Shown here in pieces: positions 40,782 through 52,511 of a DNA stretch of 64,000 nucleotides. The position numbers and the translations under genes are program-made. Numbering within the stretch: position 1 is the stretch's first letter; each line of letters opens with the position of its first letter. Origin of the DNA: an uncultured Clostridia bacterium (GTDB lineage Bacteria; Bacillota; Clostridia; Christensenellales; Borkfalkiaceae); contig CANRKK010000007.1 of the NCBI GenBank assembly GCA_947631195.1, positions 17,194 to 81,193 of the forward strand, in the 5' to 3' direction. A model generated the notes under the pieces. The model worked only from the letters and a program-made list of their open reading frames with translations. It was not told the DNA's origin and did not search any database.

Positions 40782-41684
40782 GTGGAAAAACTTATAGAGA
40801 GCACAACGGCATATAAAATAATTTGTGCGGACAGGCAGAGGGGCAAATTGTCCCACTCGTACATGCTGCACTTTGCCGACCCCAAAAACCTGCGCGCCGC
40901 GCTCAAAATTTTCGCCTGCGGGTTCTTCGGCGCGACGGGCAGCCTGCTTTCAAGGATTTCTTCGGAGAGCTATTCCGATTTCAGGATATATCCCGCGGAG
41001 GGAGGCAAGATAACGGCGGACGGTGTGGCGGAAATTATAGAGGACAGCGCGTTAAGACCGCTCGAGGGCGACAAAAAGCTGTACGTCATAACGGACTTCG
41101 ATTCCGCTAGCGCGCTCGTGCAGAACAAACTGTTAAAGACGTTGGAGGAGCCGCTCGCGGGCATACACTTTTTGCTGGGCGTGACTTCGCTCGCGCCCGT
41201 GCTGGACACCGTTAAGTCCCGCGTAAAACTTCTGGAAATTCCGCCCTTTTCGCAAAGCGAGATAGAACAGGCTCTGGAGCGGGCGGGCAAAAACGAGCAG
41301 AACGCGGCGGCAGCGGCAAGCTGCAACGGCATACTCGGCGCCGCGCAGAACATGGTTTCGGGCGGATGGTTCAAGGAGATACGCGCGGCCGCGCGGGAGA
41401 TATGCTTCAACACCGACGTGGCGCAGATAAACGCGCTCGCCGAAAAATACGGCGAAACAAAGTACAAAAAAGAACTTTTGAGCGAGATGCAGAACGTGTA
41501 CTTTTCCGCGCTGACAAAAAAGACGGAGTGCGGACTGCACCCGCACACGGTTATATACGCCCTCGGGGAACTCGACAAGGCAAACAGGGACATAAAGTTC
41601 AACGCCTTTTTCCGCGGGCTGCTATACGACTTTATGCTTAAAGTTATAAGGGAGAACGACAGATGGCTAAAATTACAGGCGTAA
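40782..41684 (+). CDS. holB: DNA polymerase III delta-prime subunit
   Basis: Clamp-loader subunit of 300 residues. It shows the clamp-loader fold features SHSYMLHF (about 24-31), LYVITDFDSASALVQNKLLKTLEEP (the Walker-B-like region, about 95-119) and the conserved LLKTLEEP box, and it lacks a functional P-loop, as delta-prime usually does. GTG 40782 is chosen because longer upstream frames overlap tmk. The position between tmk and ricT matches Bacillus holB. Confidence 0.88.
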   Translation: MEKLIESTTAYKIICADRQRGKLSHSYMLHFADPKNLRAALKIFACGFFGATGSLLSRISSESYSDFRIYPAEGGKITADGVAEIIEDSALRPLEGDKKLYVITDFDSASALVQNKLLKTLEEPLAGIHFLLGVTSLAPVLDTVKSRVKLLEIPPFSQSEIEQALERAGKNEQNAAAAASCNGILGAAQNMVSGGWFKEIRAAAREICFNTDVAQINALAEKYGETKYKKELLSEMQNVYFSALTKKTECGLHPHTVIYALGELDKANRDIKFNAFFRGLLYDFMLKVIRENDRWLKLQA

Positions 41685-42535
41685 CTTTTAAAGAGGGCGG
41701 CAAGGTATATTATTTTTCGCCCGGCAAGGAGAGATACAAGGAGGGCATGGGAGTTATAGTGGAGACCACGCGGGGCGTTGAGTACGCAACGGTGGTTATC
41801 CCCTTCGGCGAAGTGCCCGACGAAAAACTTGTGTCCCCTTTAAAACCCATAACGCGCATAGCCACGCCCAAGGACAAGGAGACGCACCGCAAAAACCTTG
41901 AAAGAAAGGACGACGCGCTAAAAACCGTGGCCGAAAAAATAAAAAAACACAACCTCGACATGAAACTTATCGACTGCGAGTTCACGTTCGACGGCGCCAA
42001 GGCCATATTCTACTACTCCGCGCCCCAGAGGGTGGACTTCCGCGAGCTGGTAAAGGATTTGTCGCAGGTGTTTAAAATGCGCATAGAGCTGAGGCAGGTG
42101 GGGATTCGCGACGAGATAAAGATGATAGGCGGCCTCGCACCCTGCGGCAGGGAATGTTGCTGCGCGAGCTGCATGCCCGAATTTAAAAAAGTGTCCATAA
42201 AAATGGCGAAAAACCAGGGGCTGTCCCTCAACCCCAGCAAAATATCTGGGCTGTGCGGCAGGCTGATGTGCTGCCTTTCCTACGAAAACGAATACTACGC
42301 CGACGCCTGCAAAAAGATGCCCAAGATAGGCGCGGAAGTGACCACGCCCGACGGCAAGGGCACCGTAGTCAGCGCAAACATGATAAAGATGCAGGTCCGC
42401 GTGAGGATAGACGACAAGGAAAAGGATATATTCACCTATCACGACTATCCCGTGGAGCAAATAAAATTCAAAGCCCCCGCCCAACGCGAAAAGGAAGAGG
42501 AAGTGCCCGACGACTTAAAGGATATAATCGACTGA
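41663..42535 (+). CDS. ricT: RicT/YaaT (PSP1 domain) regulatory iron-sulfur protein
   Basis: RicT, with RicA and RicF, forms a complex in Bacillus that carries [4Fe-4S] clusters and guides RNase Y cleavage, affecting sporulation and biofilm formation. The 290-residue protein has the PSP1 domain with the Cys-rich block CGRECCCASCMPEF (about 166-179) and CGRLMCCLSYE (about 198-208), the probable cluster ligands. It overlaps holB by 22 bp, so the two are coupled. ricA and ricF are not in the window. Confidence 0.92.
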   Translation: MAKITGVTFKEGGKVYYFSPGKERYKEGMGVIVETTRGVEYATVVIPFGEVPDEKLVSPLKPITRIATPKDKETHRKNLERKDDALKTVAEKIKKHNLDMKLIDCEFTFDGAKAIFYYSAPQRVDFRELVKDLSQVFKMRIELRQVGIRDEIKMIGGLAPCGRECCCASCMPEFKKVSIKMAKNQGLSLNPSKISGLCGRLMCCLSYENEYYADACKKMPKIGAEVTTPDGKGTVVSANMIKMQVRVRIDDKEKDIFTYHDYPVEQIKFKAPAQREKEEEVPDDLKDIID

Positions 42536-42564
42536 ATTTAATAATAAAAATTCACTTTTTTCTC

Positions 42565-42593
42565 TTTACAGCCGCAAATTAGTGTGATATAAT
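42565..42593 (+). promoter_or_regulatory. Ferredoxin promoter
   Basis: TTTACA, 17-bp spacer, TATAAT, followed by a short leader and GGAGGG. Confidence 0.8.
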
Positions 42594-42628
42594 ACCGCTA
42601 TAAAACGTATTAAACATGGAGGGAAATT

Positions 42629-42799
42629 ATGGCTCACGTTATATCCGACGAATGTGTAAGCTGCGGCGCATGCGCGGCTACCTGTCCCGTAGAAGCGATT
42701 TCGGAGGGCGCTGACAAGTATGTTGTCAACCCCGACGTTTGCATCGACTGCGGCGCTTGCGAAGACGGTTGCCCCACGGGCGCCATCAAAGGCGAATAA
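42629..42799 (+). CDS. 2[4Fe-4S] ferredoxin
   Basis: The 56-residue clostridial-type ferredoxin carries two CxxCxxCxxxCP motifs: CVSCGACAATCP and CIDCGACEDGCP. It is a soluble low-potential electron carrier for fermentative redox enzymes. Strong promoter, strong ribosome-binding site (GGAGGG) and its own terminator point to high expression. It stands between ricT and repeat island 9. Confidence 0.96.
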   Translation: MAHVISDECVSCGACAATCPVEAISEGADKYVVNPDVCIDCGACEDGCPTGAIKGE

Positions 42800-42802
42800 G
42801 AA

Positions 42803-42846
42803 GAAAAAAAGGGGATGGGCGGGCTCTGCCCGCCCCCTTTTTTTCT
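42803..42846 (+). terminator. Ferredoxin terminator
   Basis: AAAAAGGGG, then GGGCGGGC and GCCCGCCC, then CCCTTTTTTT: a strong hairpin with a T tract. Confidence 0.88.
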
Positions 42847-44768
42847 CCCGCCAACGGGTGATAAACTTCGCAATACTGTGTTGCGCTCCGCTTGCCTGCG
42901 GGTCACGTACGTCTGTGTACGCTTCCCTTGTCAATGCTCGCGCTCCTTGTCTTGCTCGTTTCTGACCCGTTGCCAACTTCGTAAATACAGGGGTGCGGCG
43001 TGCATAACTCGCTTCTACCCACCGCCGAATTGCAAGGCTGTGACTTCGTAAGGGCAATGTTCTGTTTGCTTCTAACCGCTTGAACTCCCGCCAACTGCGT
43101 GCATAACTCGCTTCTACCCACCGCCGAGTTAAAAAGCCGTGACTTCGTAAATACAACCGCACGAACCCCCTTGGCTCCCCTTAGTAAGAGGGAGAGGCTC
43201 CGTTTCCCCCCCCGTGGCTTCTTCCCCTTGGGGGGGGGAAGCTCCCGCATAGCGGGTGATGGGAGGGGGATTATCACCTTAAATTAATTTATCAAATAAT
43301 TTTCTTTTTTATTTTGTCCCACCCACCCCCCCAATATTGTTAAAATATATGGGAACGCATACTGCAATTTTAAAATAATTGCCCCGCCAATTAAGCCGTG
43401 TCATTTCGAGTCGAAGGGAGACCCGCTGTAAGCGGGCGACCGAGCGAGAGAATCCCCCCGTGGTTGCTCGGGGCTGTTTGGAACGGCAACCCAACCTTGG
43501 CTCCCTTTCGCAAGGGGAGCTGGCTGCGAAGCAGACTGAGGGGATTGTCACCTTAAAAATAACCATATTAATAATTTTCTTTTTATATTTTGTCCCACTC
43601 ACCCCCCAATATTGTTAAAAAAACAAGTGGACGGCACCGCCTACACCCTTGGCTCCCTTTAGTAGGACGAGCGCGGATTTCTCAAAACAGCACAGTGCGC
43701 TGTTTTGCCGCGCGAGATGAGTGAGCGCATACGTCCCGCGCGAACGGTGCCCGAACACGGCGTTGTCCTTACGCCGTGTGAGAAAGCTGTCACCGATAGG
43801 TGACTGAGGGGATTGTCATTCAAGTTTTAAGTGCGGCAATTTCAATCAGGCGGTAACGCAATAAAGACACTATGCTCAAGCGTTATGCTTGCCCCCCTCA
43901 GTCCGCTGCGCGTTCAGCTCCCCCCACAACGTGGGGGCAGCCAAGACGGGATGGTGGTCGGCGACGGAAGAGGGCAAGGGAAAGCGGAATTCACATTTTA
44001 AAATAATTAACGGCGCAAGCAGGGTTCCCCTGCGCCCGCGCACCCAATTTGCGCATACCTGCGCCTGAGCGAGGTGAATGCCTGCGATTATATAATCGTG
44101 GGCCCTTAATAAATCGCAGGCAGAGGAGCGGAGCTCCTAAAAATCACGAAAAAGCGCAGGCACGGCCTGCCGAGCTTTTTGTGAAATATTTTTGAAACGG
44201 CATTGTAGCGCTCAGCGGAATGTATGGCTAACGAGTTTTGAGGTTGTACCGCTCGTTTCGCCCAAAAAGCAACGTGACGTTGCATCCATGTATTTATACT
44301 GCAATTACGAAGTTGCAACCGCACGAAAATTTTTGTGAACATTTTTAAAATAATAAAAGTCGCTGCGCGACAGATTCTTCGTCGGGTTGCACCCTCCTCA
44401 GAATGACAGGAGGGGGGAGTCGCGCAACCGCATGAAAACTTTTGTGAACAAGGAACATTTTTAAAATAATTCACGGCGCAAGCAAGCTACGCTTGCGCCA
44501 GCGCACCACATTTGCGCACACCTGCGCCTGAGCGGTGGGAATTTGCGCCATTATATAAAATGTGCGCCCCTAAAAATGGCGCAAAGGGACGAGCGCGGAC
44601 TTCTCAAAACAGCACAGTGCGCTGTTTTGCCGCGCGAGATGAGTGCGCGCATAGTGCAAGGCGCGCACGGTGACCGAACACGGCGTTGTCCTTACGCCGT
44701 GTGAGAAGCAGAGCCGCCCAAACTCACGAAAAAAGCAGACATCGTCGAACGTCTGGTTTTTTGTGAAC
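42847..44768. repeat. Repeat island 9, the largest (about 1.9 kb)
   Basis: No gene. I (42847-43150, two rounds), F (43165-43275), H (43300-43345), D (43380-43470), F variant (43497-43560, stem GGCTGCGAAGCAG in place of GTCACCGATAGGTGAC), H (43580-43625), F split by G (43645-43825), F edge (43900-43960), K (43960-43985), B' (43995-44130), T' (44130-44190), A' (44192-44270), half T (44320-44345), E (44347-44420), half T (44425-44450), B' (44465-44585), G (44586-44708), T' (44715-44768). Confidence 0.82.
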
Positions 44769-44790
44769 ATTTTTTAAACAGGAGTGCCCC

Positions 44791-45471
44791 ATGCTTAAAC
44801 AGGGCGAAGTGACCGAAGAATTTTTCGGCGATAAAAAGATAATACAAAACGTTTCGCTGTACAGGTTTACCTCGGACAGCATCCTTTTGTCGCGGTTTGC
44901 GCGGGCAAAGGCGGGGGACGTGGTTGCCGATTTTTGTTCGGGCAGCGGGGTTGTGGGCTTTCACTTCATGTGCCTCAACCCAAACATAAAATCTCTGTCC
45001 CTGTTTGAAATGCAGCCCGAACTTGCCGATATGTCTTGGCGGACGGCGCAGCTCAACGGCTGGCAGTGCGAGGTGGTCTGCACAAAACTGCAGGATATCC
45101 CCCGCGCGTACGACGACAAGTTTTCCCTCGTGTTGTGCAACCCGCCCTACGAGCGGGGCGGCTTTGAAAAAGAGGACTTCAAAAAGGCCGTCTGCCGCAA
45201 GGAGATAACCATCACCCTGCCCGAAATTGTGGACGCGGCGTTCCGGAAACTGAAATTCGGCGGCAGACTGGCCATTCTGAACCGCGCCGACCGCACCGCC
45301 GAACTTATTTACCTTTTAAAGAGCAAAAATTTAGAGCCCAAAAGACTGCAATTCGTTGCGGGCACGGCGGGCGCAAAACCCTACCTTGTGATGGCTGAGG
45401 CGGTTAAGGGGGGGAAGGAGGGGGTGGAGGTGTTGCCCCCCCTCGTCAATACTACCGAAAGCGGATTATAA
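44791..45471 (+). CDS. trmN6: tRNA1(Val) (adenine-37-N6)-methyltransferase
   Basis: SAM-dependent methyltransferase of the TrmN6/YfiC family, 226 residues. VADFCSGSGVVGFHFM (about 48-63) is the SAM site and LCNPPYE (about 114-120) is the NPPY catalytic motif of N6-adenine methylases. The N-terminal FTSDSILLSRF is family typical. Ribosome-binding site CAGGAG. In Bacillus the homologue yabB lies just after ricT and yabA; here 2.3 kb with a ferredoxin gene and a repeat island intervenes. Confidence 0.88.
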   Translation: MLKQGEVTEEFFGDKKIIQNVSLYRFTSDSILLSRFARAKAGDVVADFCSGSGVVGFHFMCLNPNIKSLSLFEMQPELADMSWRTAQLNGWQCEVVCTKLQDIPRAYDDKFSLVLCNPPYERGGFEKEDFKKAVCRKEITITLPEIVDAAFRKLKFGGRLAILNRADRTAELIYLLKSKNLEPKRLQFVAGTAGAKPYLVMAEAVKGGKEGVEVLPPLVNTTESGL

Positions 45472-46481
45472 GCGGCGCATAACTTTGTTGCCTTTACGTT
45501 TTTGCTAAGTCACGTACGTCTATGTACGCTCCTGTCGCAAAATCCGCAGGCGCCTCGTTCTGCTTGCTTCTAACCGCTTCTAACTTCGTAAAGGCAAGGG
45601 GCTTGCACGTTTCTGACCCGTTGCCAACTACGTAAATGCAGGGCGCGCCTTGCATAACTCGCTTCTACCCACCGCAGGACTTCGTAAAGGCAAGGGGAAC
45701 CCTTGGCTCCCTTTAGTAGGATGAGCGCGGATTTCTCAAAACAGCACAGTGCGCTGTTTTGCCGCGCGAGATGAGTGCGCGCATAGTGCAAGGCGCGCAC
45801 GGTGCCCGAACACGGCGTTGTCCTTACGCCGTGTGAGAAAGCTGTCACCGATAGGTGACTGAGGGGATTGTCACTTTAAAATTTACATACATATTAATAA
45901 TTTTCTTTTTTATTTTGTCCCACCCACCCCCCCAATATTGTTAACACAGTTCACAAAAATTTTCGTGTGGTTGCGCACACTCAAATTTTTCGTGAGTTTG
46001 AGGGCTGCTCGCCCTCTTTGCGCCATTTTTAAGGGCGCGCCAAAATATAATGGTGCAAATTCACCCCGCTGAGGCGCAGGTATGCGCAAATTGTGTCTTG
46101 CTGTGCAAAAGCGTGGTTTTGCTTGCAACATAATTATTTTAATATGTGAAAAGCAAGTTAAGCCTTGTCATTTCGAGTCGCGGAGCGCGAGATAATCCCC
46201 CCCGTGGGCTGGTTTTGGTGCGTTAAAACGCACACAAAGCCGTCGCTACGCTCGGGCGAGGTTGGATAGGACGACAAACCAAAAGTCGCTGCGCGACAGA
46301 TTCTTCGTCGGACTGCGCCGTTCTCTGCCGTTTCCCGCAAAGCGGGAACCCTCGGCAGGGCGTAACGCTTACGCGTTCGGTACGACGCTAACGCTCGCGC
46401 AGAATGACAGGGGGGACAGGAGGTGTCCATCGCGCAGAATGACAGGGGAGGGCGCGCAATGGCGCGAGCTTTTTTGTGAAC
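45472..46481. repeat. Repeat island 10 (I, F/G, H, T, B, D, E with L, half T')
   Basis: No gene. I (45472-45660), F split by G (45700-45885; G about 45719-45845), H (45895-45948), T (45950-46005), B (46006-46145), D (46160-46270), E with L inserted (46285-46455; L stem TTTCCCGCAAAGCGGGAA), half T' (46456-46481) ending 11 bp before rsmI. Confidence 0.82.
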
Positions 46482-46492
46482 AAGGACTTTTT

Positions 46493-47302
46493 ATGGAAAA
46501 CGTATATTTTGTTTCAACACCGATAGGCAATTTAAAGGACATAACGCTGCGCGCGCTCGAGACGCTGCGGGCGGCGGACGTGATTTTTTGCGAGGACACC
46601 CGTCACTCGCTTAAACTGCTCAACGCCTACGACATAAAAAAGCCGCTGTTTGCCTGTCACAAATTCAACGAGCGGGAGGCGGCCCAAAAGATAGCGGCGG
46701 CCGCAAAGGATGGCAAGCGGGTGGCGGTGATATCGGACGCGGGCATGCCCGTGATTTCCGACCCCGGCAACGTCGTGTGCGCCGTGTTGAGGGAGGAGGG
46801 CATAGGCTACACCGTGCTCCCCGGGCCCAACGCCGCGCTGTCCGCGCTGGTTTTGTCGGCCTTTCCCGCGGACCGTTTTGCGTTTTTGGGCTTTTTGCCT
46901 GAAAAGTCGGGCGAGCGAAAGGAGCTTTTGTCGGCATACAAAAACCTGCCCTGCACGCTCGTGTTTCACGTGGCGCCGCAGGATTTAGACAGGGATATTG
47001 CAGACATGTATTCGATTTTGGGACAGAGGCGGGCGTGCGCCGTGCGCGAAATAACCAAGCTGCACGAAGAAGTTATATTTTTCGATTTGGCGGAAGGGTT
47101 TAATGGCGAGCGGCGCGGCGAGTTCGTGGTGCTGGCCGAGGGCGCGAAAAACGTGCAAAACGAGCTGAACGCGCTCTCCGAAAGGGAGCACATTCTGCAC
47201 TATATGGAAAAGGGCATGGACAAAAAAGAGGCAATAAAACAGGCAGCAAAGGACAGGGGGATACCCAAGTCCGAAATGTATAAATTTTCTATAGACATTT
47301 AA
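46493..47302 (+). CDS. rsmI: 16S rRNA (cytidine-1402-2'-O)-methyltransferase
   Basis: RsmI methylates the ribose of C1402 in the ribosomal P site. The 269-residue protein begins MENVYFVSTPIGNLKDITLRALE and has AVISDAGMPVISDPG (about 79-93), both family signatures. ATG 46493 follows AAGGA; the 77 in-frame codons upstream are repeat island 10 and not part of the gene. In Bacillus rsmI (yabC) follows yabB and yazA. Confidence 0.94.
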   Translation: MENVYFVSTPIGNLKDITLRALETLRAADVIFCEDTRHSLKLLNAYDIKKPLFACHKFNEREAAQKIAAAAKDGKRVAVISDAGMPVISDPGNVVCAVLREEGIGYTVLPGPNAALSALVLSAFPADRFAFLGFLPEKSGERKELLSAYKNLPCTLVFHVAPQDLDRDIADMYSILGQRRACAVREITKLHEEVIFFDLAEGFNGERRGEFVVLAEGAKNVQNELNALSEREHILHYMEKGMDKKEAIKQAAKDRGIPKSEMYKFSIDI

Positions 47303-47315
47303 AGAGGCAAAAACA

Positions 47316-48377
47316 ATGGAATTTTTACAACTTGTGGAAAAACTGAGCAACGCGCGCGGCGTGAGCGGCTTCGAGGACGAAGTTTTGGAGATTGCACGGG
47401 AGTATGCGGGGGACTTTGCAAATTTCAAAGAGGACAGCATGCGCAATCTGTACATCTTCCCCAAATACAACAGGGGCAATCGCCCGCTGGTTATGCTTGA
47501 AGCGCACGGCGACGAAGTGGGATTTATGGTGCAGGCGGTAAAGCCGGACGGCACGCTTAAATTTGTCGGCGTGGGGTCGTGGAACGAAAAGGCTCTGCCC
47601 TCCTCGCGCGTGCAGATAAAGACGGCAAACGGATATATACCGGGCGTTATTTCCGCAATGCCCCCGCACTTTATGAGCGAGGCGCAGCGTTCGGCGGCGG
47701 TCACGTACGACAGCTTGTCCATAGACGTGGGCGCAACTTCGGCCGCGGAGGCCCTCTCCCTCGGCATAAAGGTCGGCGCGCCCGTGGTTCCCCTCACGGA
47801 GTTCTGCTACGACGGGCAGCGCACTCTTTTGAGCGGAAAGGCCTTTGACGACAGGCTGGGCGTTGCGGCGGTTTTGGAGTGCCTGCGCCTGCTGCAGGAC
47901 CAAAAGACGGACGTGGACGTGATAGGCGTCGTCTCCTCGCAGGAGGAAGTGGGGATGCGCGGGATAAAGGCCGTTATGGAAAACGTGCGGCCGGACGCCG
48001 CGATTTGCTTTGAGGGCTGCCCCGCGGACGACACATTCACGCCCGAATACCTCGTGCAGGACAGGCTGCGCGGCGGGGTTATGATACGGCACATGGACAG
48101 CTCGGTCATCTGCACTCCCCGATTTGTGGCGTTTGCCGGGCAGACGGCGGCGGAAGAGAACATAAAGGTACAGATGGCGGTGCGCACGGGCGGAGGCAAC
48201 AACGGCGCGTACGTAGTTTCGGCAAACGGCGGCACTCCCGTGATAGTGGCGGGCGTTCCCGTCAGATATATCCACACCTTCAACTGCTACGCGGCGATGG
48301 AGGACGTGGAGGCCAACGTCGCTTTGGGCGTCGCCCTTTGCAAAAAGTTGAACGGGAAGACGATAAAGGGGTTTTAA
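47316..48377 (+). CDS. M42 family metallopeptidase
   Basis: Zinc or cobalt aminopeptidase of the M42 (glutamyl aminopeptidase/FrvX) family, 353 residues, probably a tetrahedral dodecamer that trims short peptides in the cytosol. Metal and catalytic motifs: EAHGDEVGFM (about 65-74), GKAFDDRLGV (about 172-181), SSQEEVGMRG (about 205-214) and PVRYIHT (about 317-323). It lies 13 bp after rsmI and shares its transcript. A T-module terminator follows within 5 bp of the stop. Confidence 0.93.
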   Translation: MEFLQLVEKLSNARGVSGFEDEVLEIAREYAGDFANFKEDSMRNLYIFPKYNRGNRPLVMLEAHGDEVGFMVQAVKPDGTLKFVGVGSWNEKALPSSRVQIKTANGYIPGVISAMPPHFMSEAQRSAAVTYDSLSIDVGATSAAEALSLGIKVGAPVVPLTEFCYDGQRTLLSGKAFDDRLGVAAVLECLRLLQDQKTDVDVIGVVSSQEEVGMRGIKAVMENVRPDAAICFEGCPADDTFTPEYLVQDRLRGGVMIRHMDSSVICTPRFVAFAGQTAAEENIKVQMAVRTGGGNNGAYVVSANGGTPVIVAGVPVRYIHTFNCYAAMEDVEANVALGVALCKKLNGKTIKGF

Positions 48378-49455
48378 AAAGGTTCACAAAAATACCAAGC
48401 AAACCGTGCTTGGTATTTTTCGTGAGTTTGGGCGGCCAGCCGCCCTTGCCGCCATTTTAAGGGCCCACATATAATATAATGGCGGCAATTCCCACCGCTG
48501 AGGCAAAAGTGTTTGCAAATTGGGACGAGCGAGGCATTTCATAGCACAGCACAGTGCGCTGTGCGTGCCGAAGCGAGATGAGTGAGCGCATACGTCCCGC
48601 GCGAACGGTGACCGAGCCAACGGTTTTTCCTTGCCGTTGGCGAGAGGGCTGGCGCAAAAGCGTGGTTTTGCTTGCAACATAATTATTTTAAAAATAATTG
48701 TCTTGCTCGTTTCTGACCCGTTGCTAACTTCGTAAATGCGACCATTTCCGTGGCTTCTTCCCCACGGTGGGCTGGTCGATGTCAGTTGGAACGCACATAC
48801 ATATTAATAATTATTCCTTTTTATATTTTGTTCCCCCCCCCCCCCCAATAATGTTAAAAATAGAAGGGGGAACGTTTACTGCAGTTTTAAATAATTGCAA
48901 AGTCAATTAATGAGTGTCATTTCGCGCGAGGCGGCTCCGCCGCCGCTGCCCTGCCGAGGGTTCCCGCCTTGCGGGAAACGGCAGAACGATATGAGCCCCA
49001 CGCAGTGGGCGATTGAGTGAGAGAATTCCCACGGTGGGCTGGTTTTGGTGCGTTAAAACGCACACAAAGCCGTCGCTACGCTCGGGCGGGGTTGGATAGG
49101 ACGGTAACCCCAAGTCGCTATGCGACAGATTCTTCGGCTGACGCCTCAGAATGACAGGGGGGGGGAGAGGAGGTGTCTCCCTTGGCTCTCCTTAGTAGGA
49201 CGAGCGAGGCATTTCATAGCACAGCACAGTGCGCTGTGCGTGCCGAGCGAGATGAGTGAGCGCATACGTTTCGCGCGAACGGTGCCCGAACACGGCGTTG
49301 TCCTTACGCCGTGTGAGAAAGCTTTCACCGATAGGTGACTGAGGGGATTGTTTCAAGTTTGAAGTGTGCAATCGTTCGTTCACAGCTATCGCAATTAAGA
49401 AACTCGGATGCAACGTCACGTTGCCCGCCCCCAATAATGTTAAGAATAGAAGGGG
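48378..49455. repeat. Repeat island 11 (T, B split by G, I, D, H, D+L, E, F/G, H)
   Basis: No gene. T (48380-48432), left part of B (48433-48525), G (48527-48650) sitting inside B, right part of B (48651-48695), I (48697-48740), D fragment, H (48795-48860), D with L (48908-49110), E (49110-49165), F split by G (49178-49355; G about 49199-49325), an H fragment (49380-49455). Confidence 0.82.
48382..48430 (+). terminator. T-module terminator after the M42 peptidase
   Basis: TTCACAAAAATACCAAGCA and TGCTTGGTATTTTTCGTG pair over 13 bp or more with A/T flanks. Confidence 0.8.
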
Positions 49456-49463
49456 AATAATAA

Positions 49464-49499
49464 AATCAAAAATCGCCCGATAAGACTTCTATCGAGCGG
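49464..49499 (-). terminator. Terminator of the XRE gene
   Basis: Minus strand: CGCTCGATA, loop, TATCGGGCG (one T-G pair), then ATTTTTGATTTT. Confidence 0.65.
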
Positions 49500-49547
49500 A
49501 AATAAAATCAAGCAACCGTGCCCGGGCGTTATGCCTGCGGCGCTTTT

Positions 49548-49847
49548 TTATTTATTTATCAAAACATTTACGGCTTTTTTCTTCTCGGCCGTCAGCCTCC
49601 TGTAACTGTGCAAAAGTTCCTTTTCGTCCTCGGATAAAAATTCCCCCGCGGCCCCGCCCGCAAAAAACTGCGCAAGCGTCAGGCCGAATGCGGTGCATAT
49701 CATTTCCAAAATATCCAACTTTGGCGGAGTGTTTCTTATATACATGGCCGACAGGGTGGAGTAGGTAAGCATAGCTTCTTCGGCAAGTTTATATTTCGTC
49801 CAGCCCCGCTCTTTTCTCAATTTCTCTATTTCCGCAATAACGTCCAT
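49548..49847 (-). CDS. XRE family regulator
   Basis: A 99-residue DNA-binding protein. Residues 3-62 form an XRE-type domain (EIEKLRKERGWTKYKLAEEAML); the C-terminal 35 residues form a helical tail ending KKAVNVLINK. It is divergent from the collagen-like lipoprotein gene, and a repeated GTRTTTRC sequence lies in the gap, so control of that gene is likely. The start follows AGAGGTG. Confidence 0.85.
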   Translation of the reverse strand: MDVIAEIEKLRKERGWTKYKLAEEAMLTYSTLSAMYIRNTPPKLDILEMICTAFGLTLAQFFAGGAAGEFLSEDEKELLHSYRRLTAEKKKAVNVLINK

Positions 49848-49872
49848 AATACACCTCTATTCTATTTTATGG

Positions 49873-52224
<2,352 letters not shown>

Positions 52225-52225
52225 C

Positions 52226-52505
52226 GACTTACGACTAAACCGCATAAAAAATACAGGCGGCGGTCCGAATGGCCCGCCGCGTTACGTTTTCTTGGCTTCT
52301 TCCTCCGGGGGGGAGACTGAGGGGAGGGAAAAACGAAGCCCATACTCCCACCCGCCCTTTCAGGGCACCCTCCCTCGTCGCCGCAAACATTGGCTATAAG
52401 CCGATTTACACTTCGCGTAAACGGCAAAGTTGCCATGTTGCGGCTCCTCTTCCCAAAAATTTCGCTATGCTGCAATTTTTGGGAGCCCTGTGACATGGCG
52501 GCGGG
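52226..52505. repeat. Repeat island 12 (F edge, K with J inside)
   Basis: A GC-rich hairpin (about 52255-52285), an F-like edge (52290-52325), then K (52337-52372) interrupted by J (about 52375-52493). J folds on itself: GCCGCAA at its left pairs with TTGCGGC near 52437, and an inner stem TTTAC/GTAAA. The island ends at the mnmA stop. Confidence 0.72.
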
Positions 52506-52511
52506 CATGTT

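Noticed and set aside
42566..43162. A 198-codon minus-strand frame over the ferredoxin and island 9
   Set aside because: It runs antisense to the ferredoxin gene and then through modules I; the same peptide strings appear at other I copies.
46963..46978. A parS-like sequence inside rsmI
   Set aside because: TGTTTCACGTGGCGCC matches only the left half of parS and lies more than 20 kb from the other sites.
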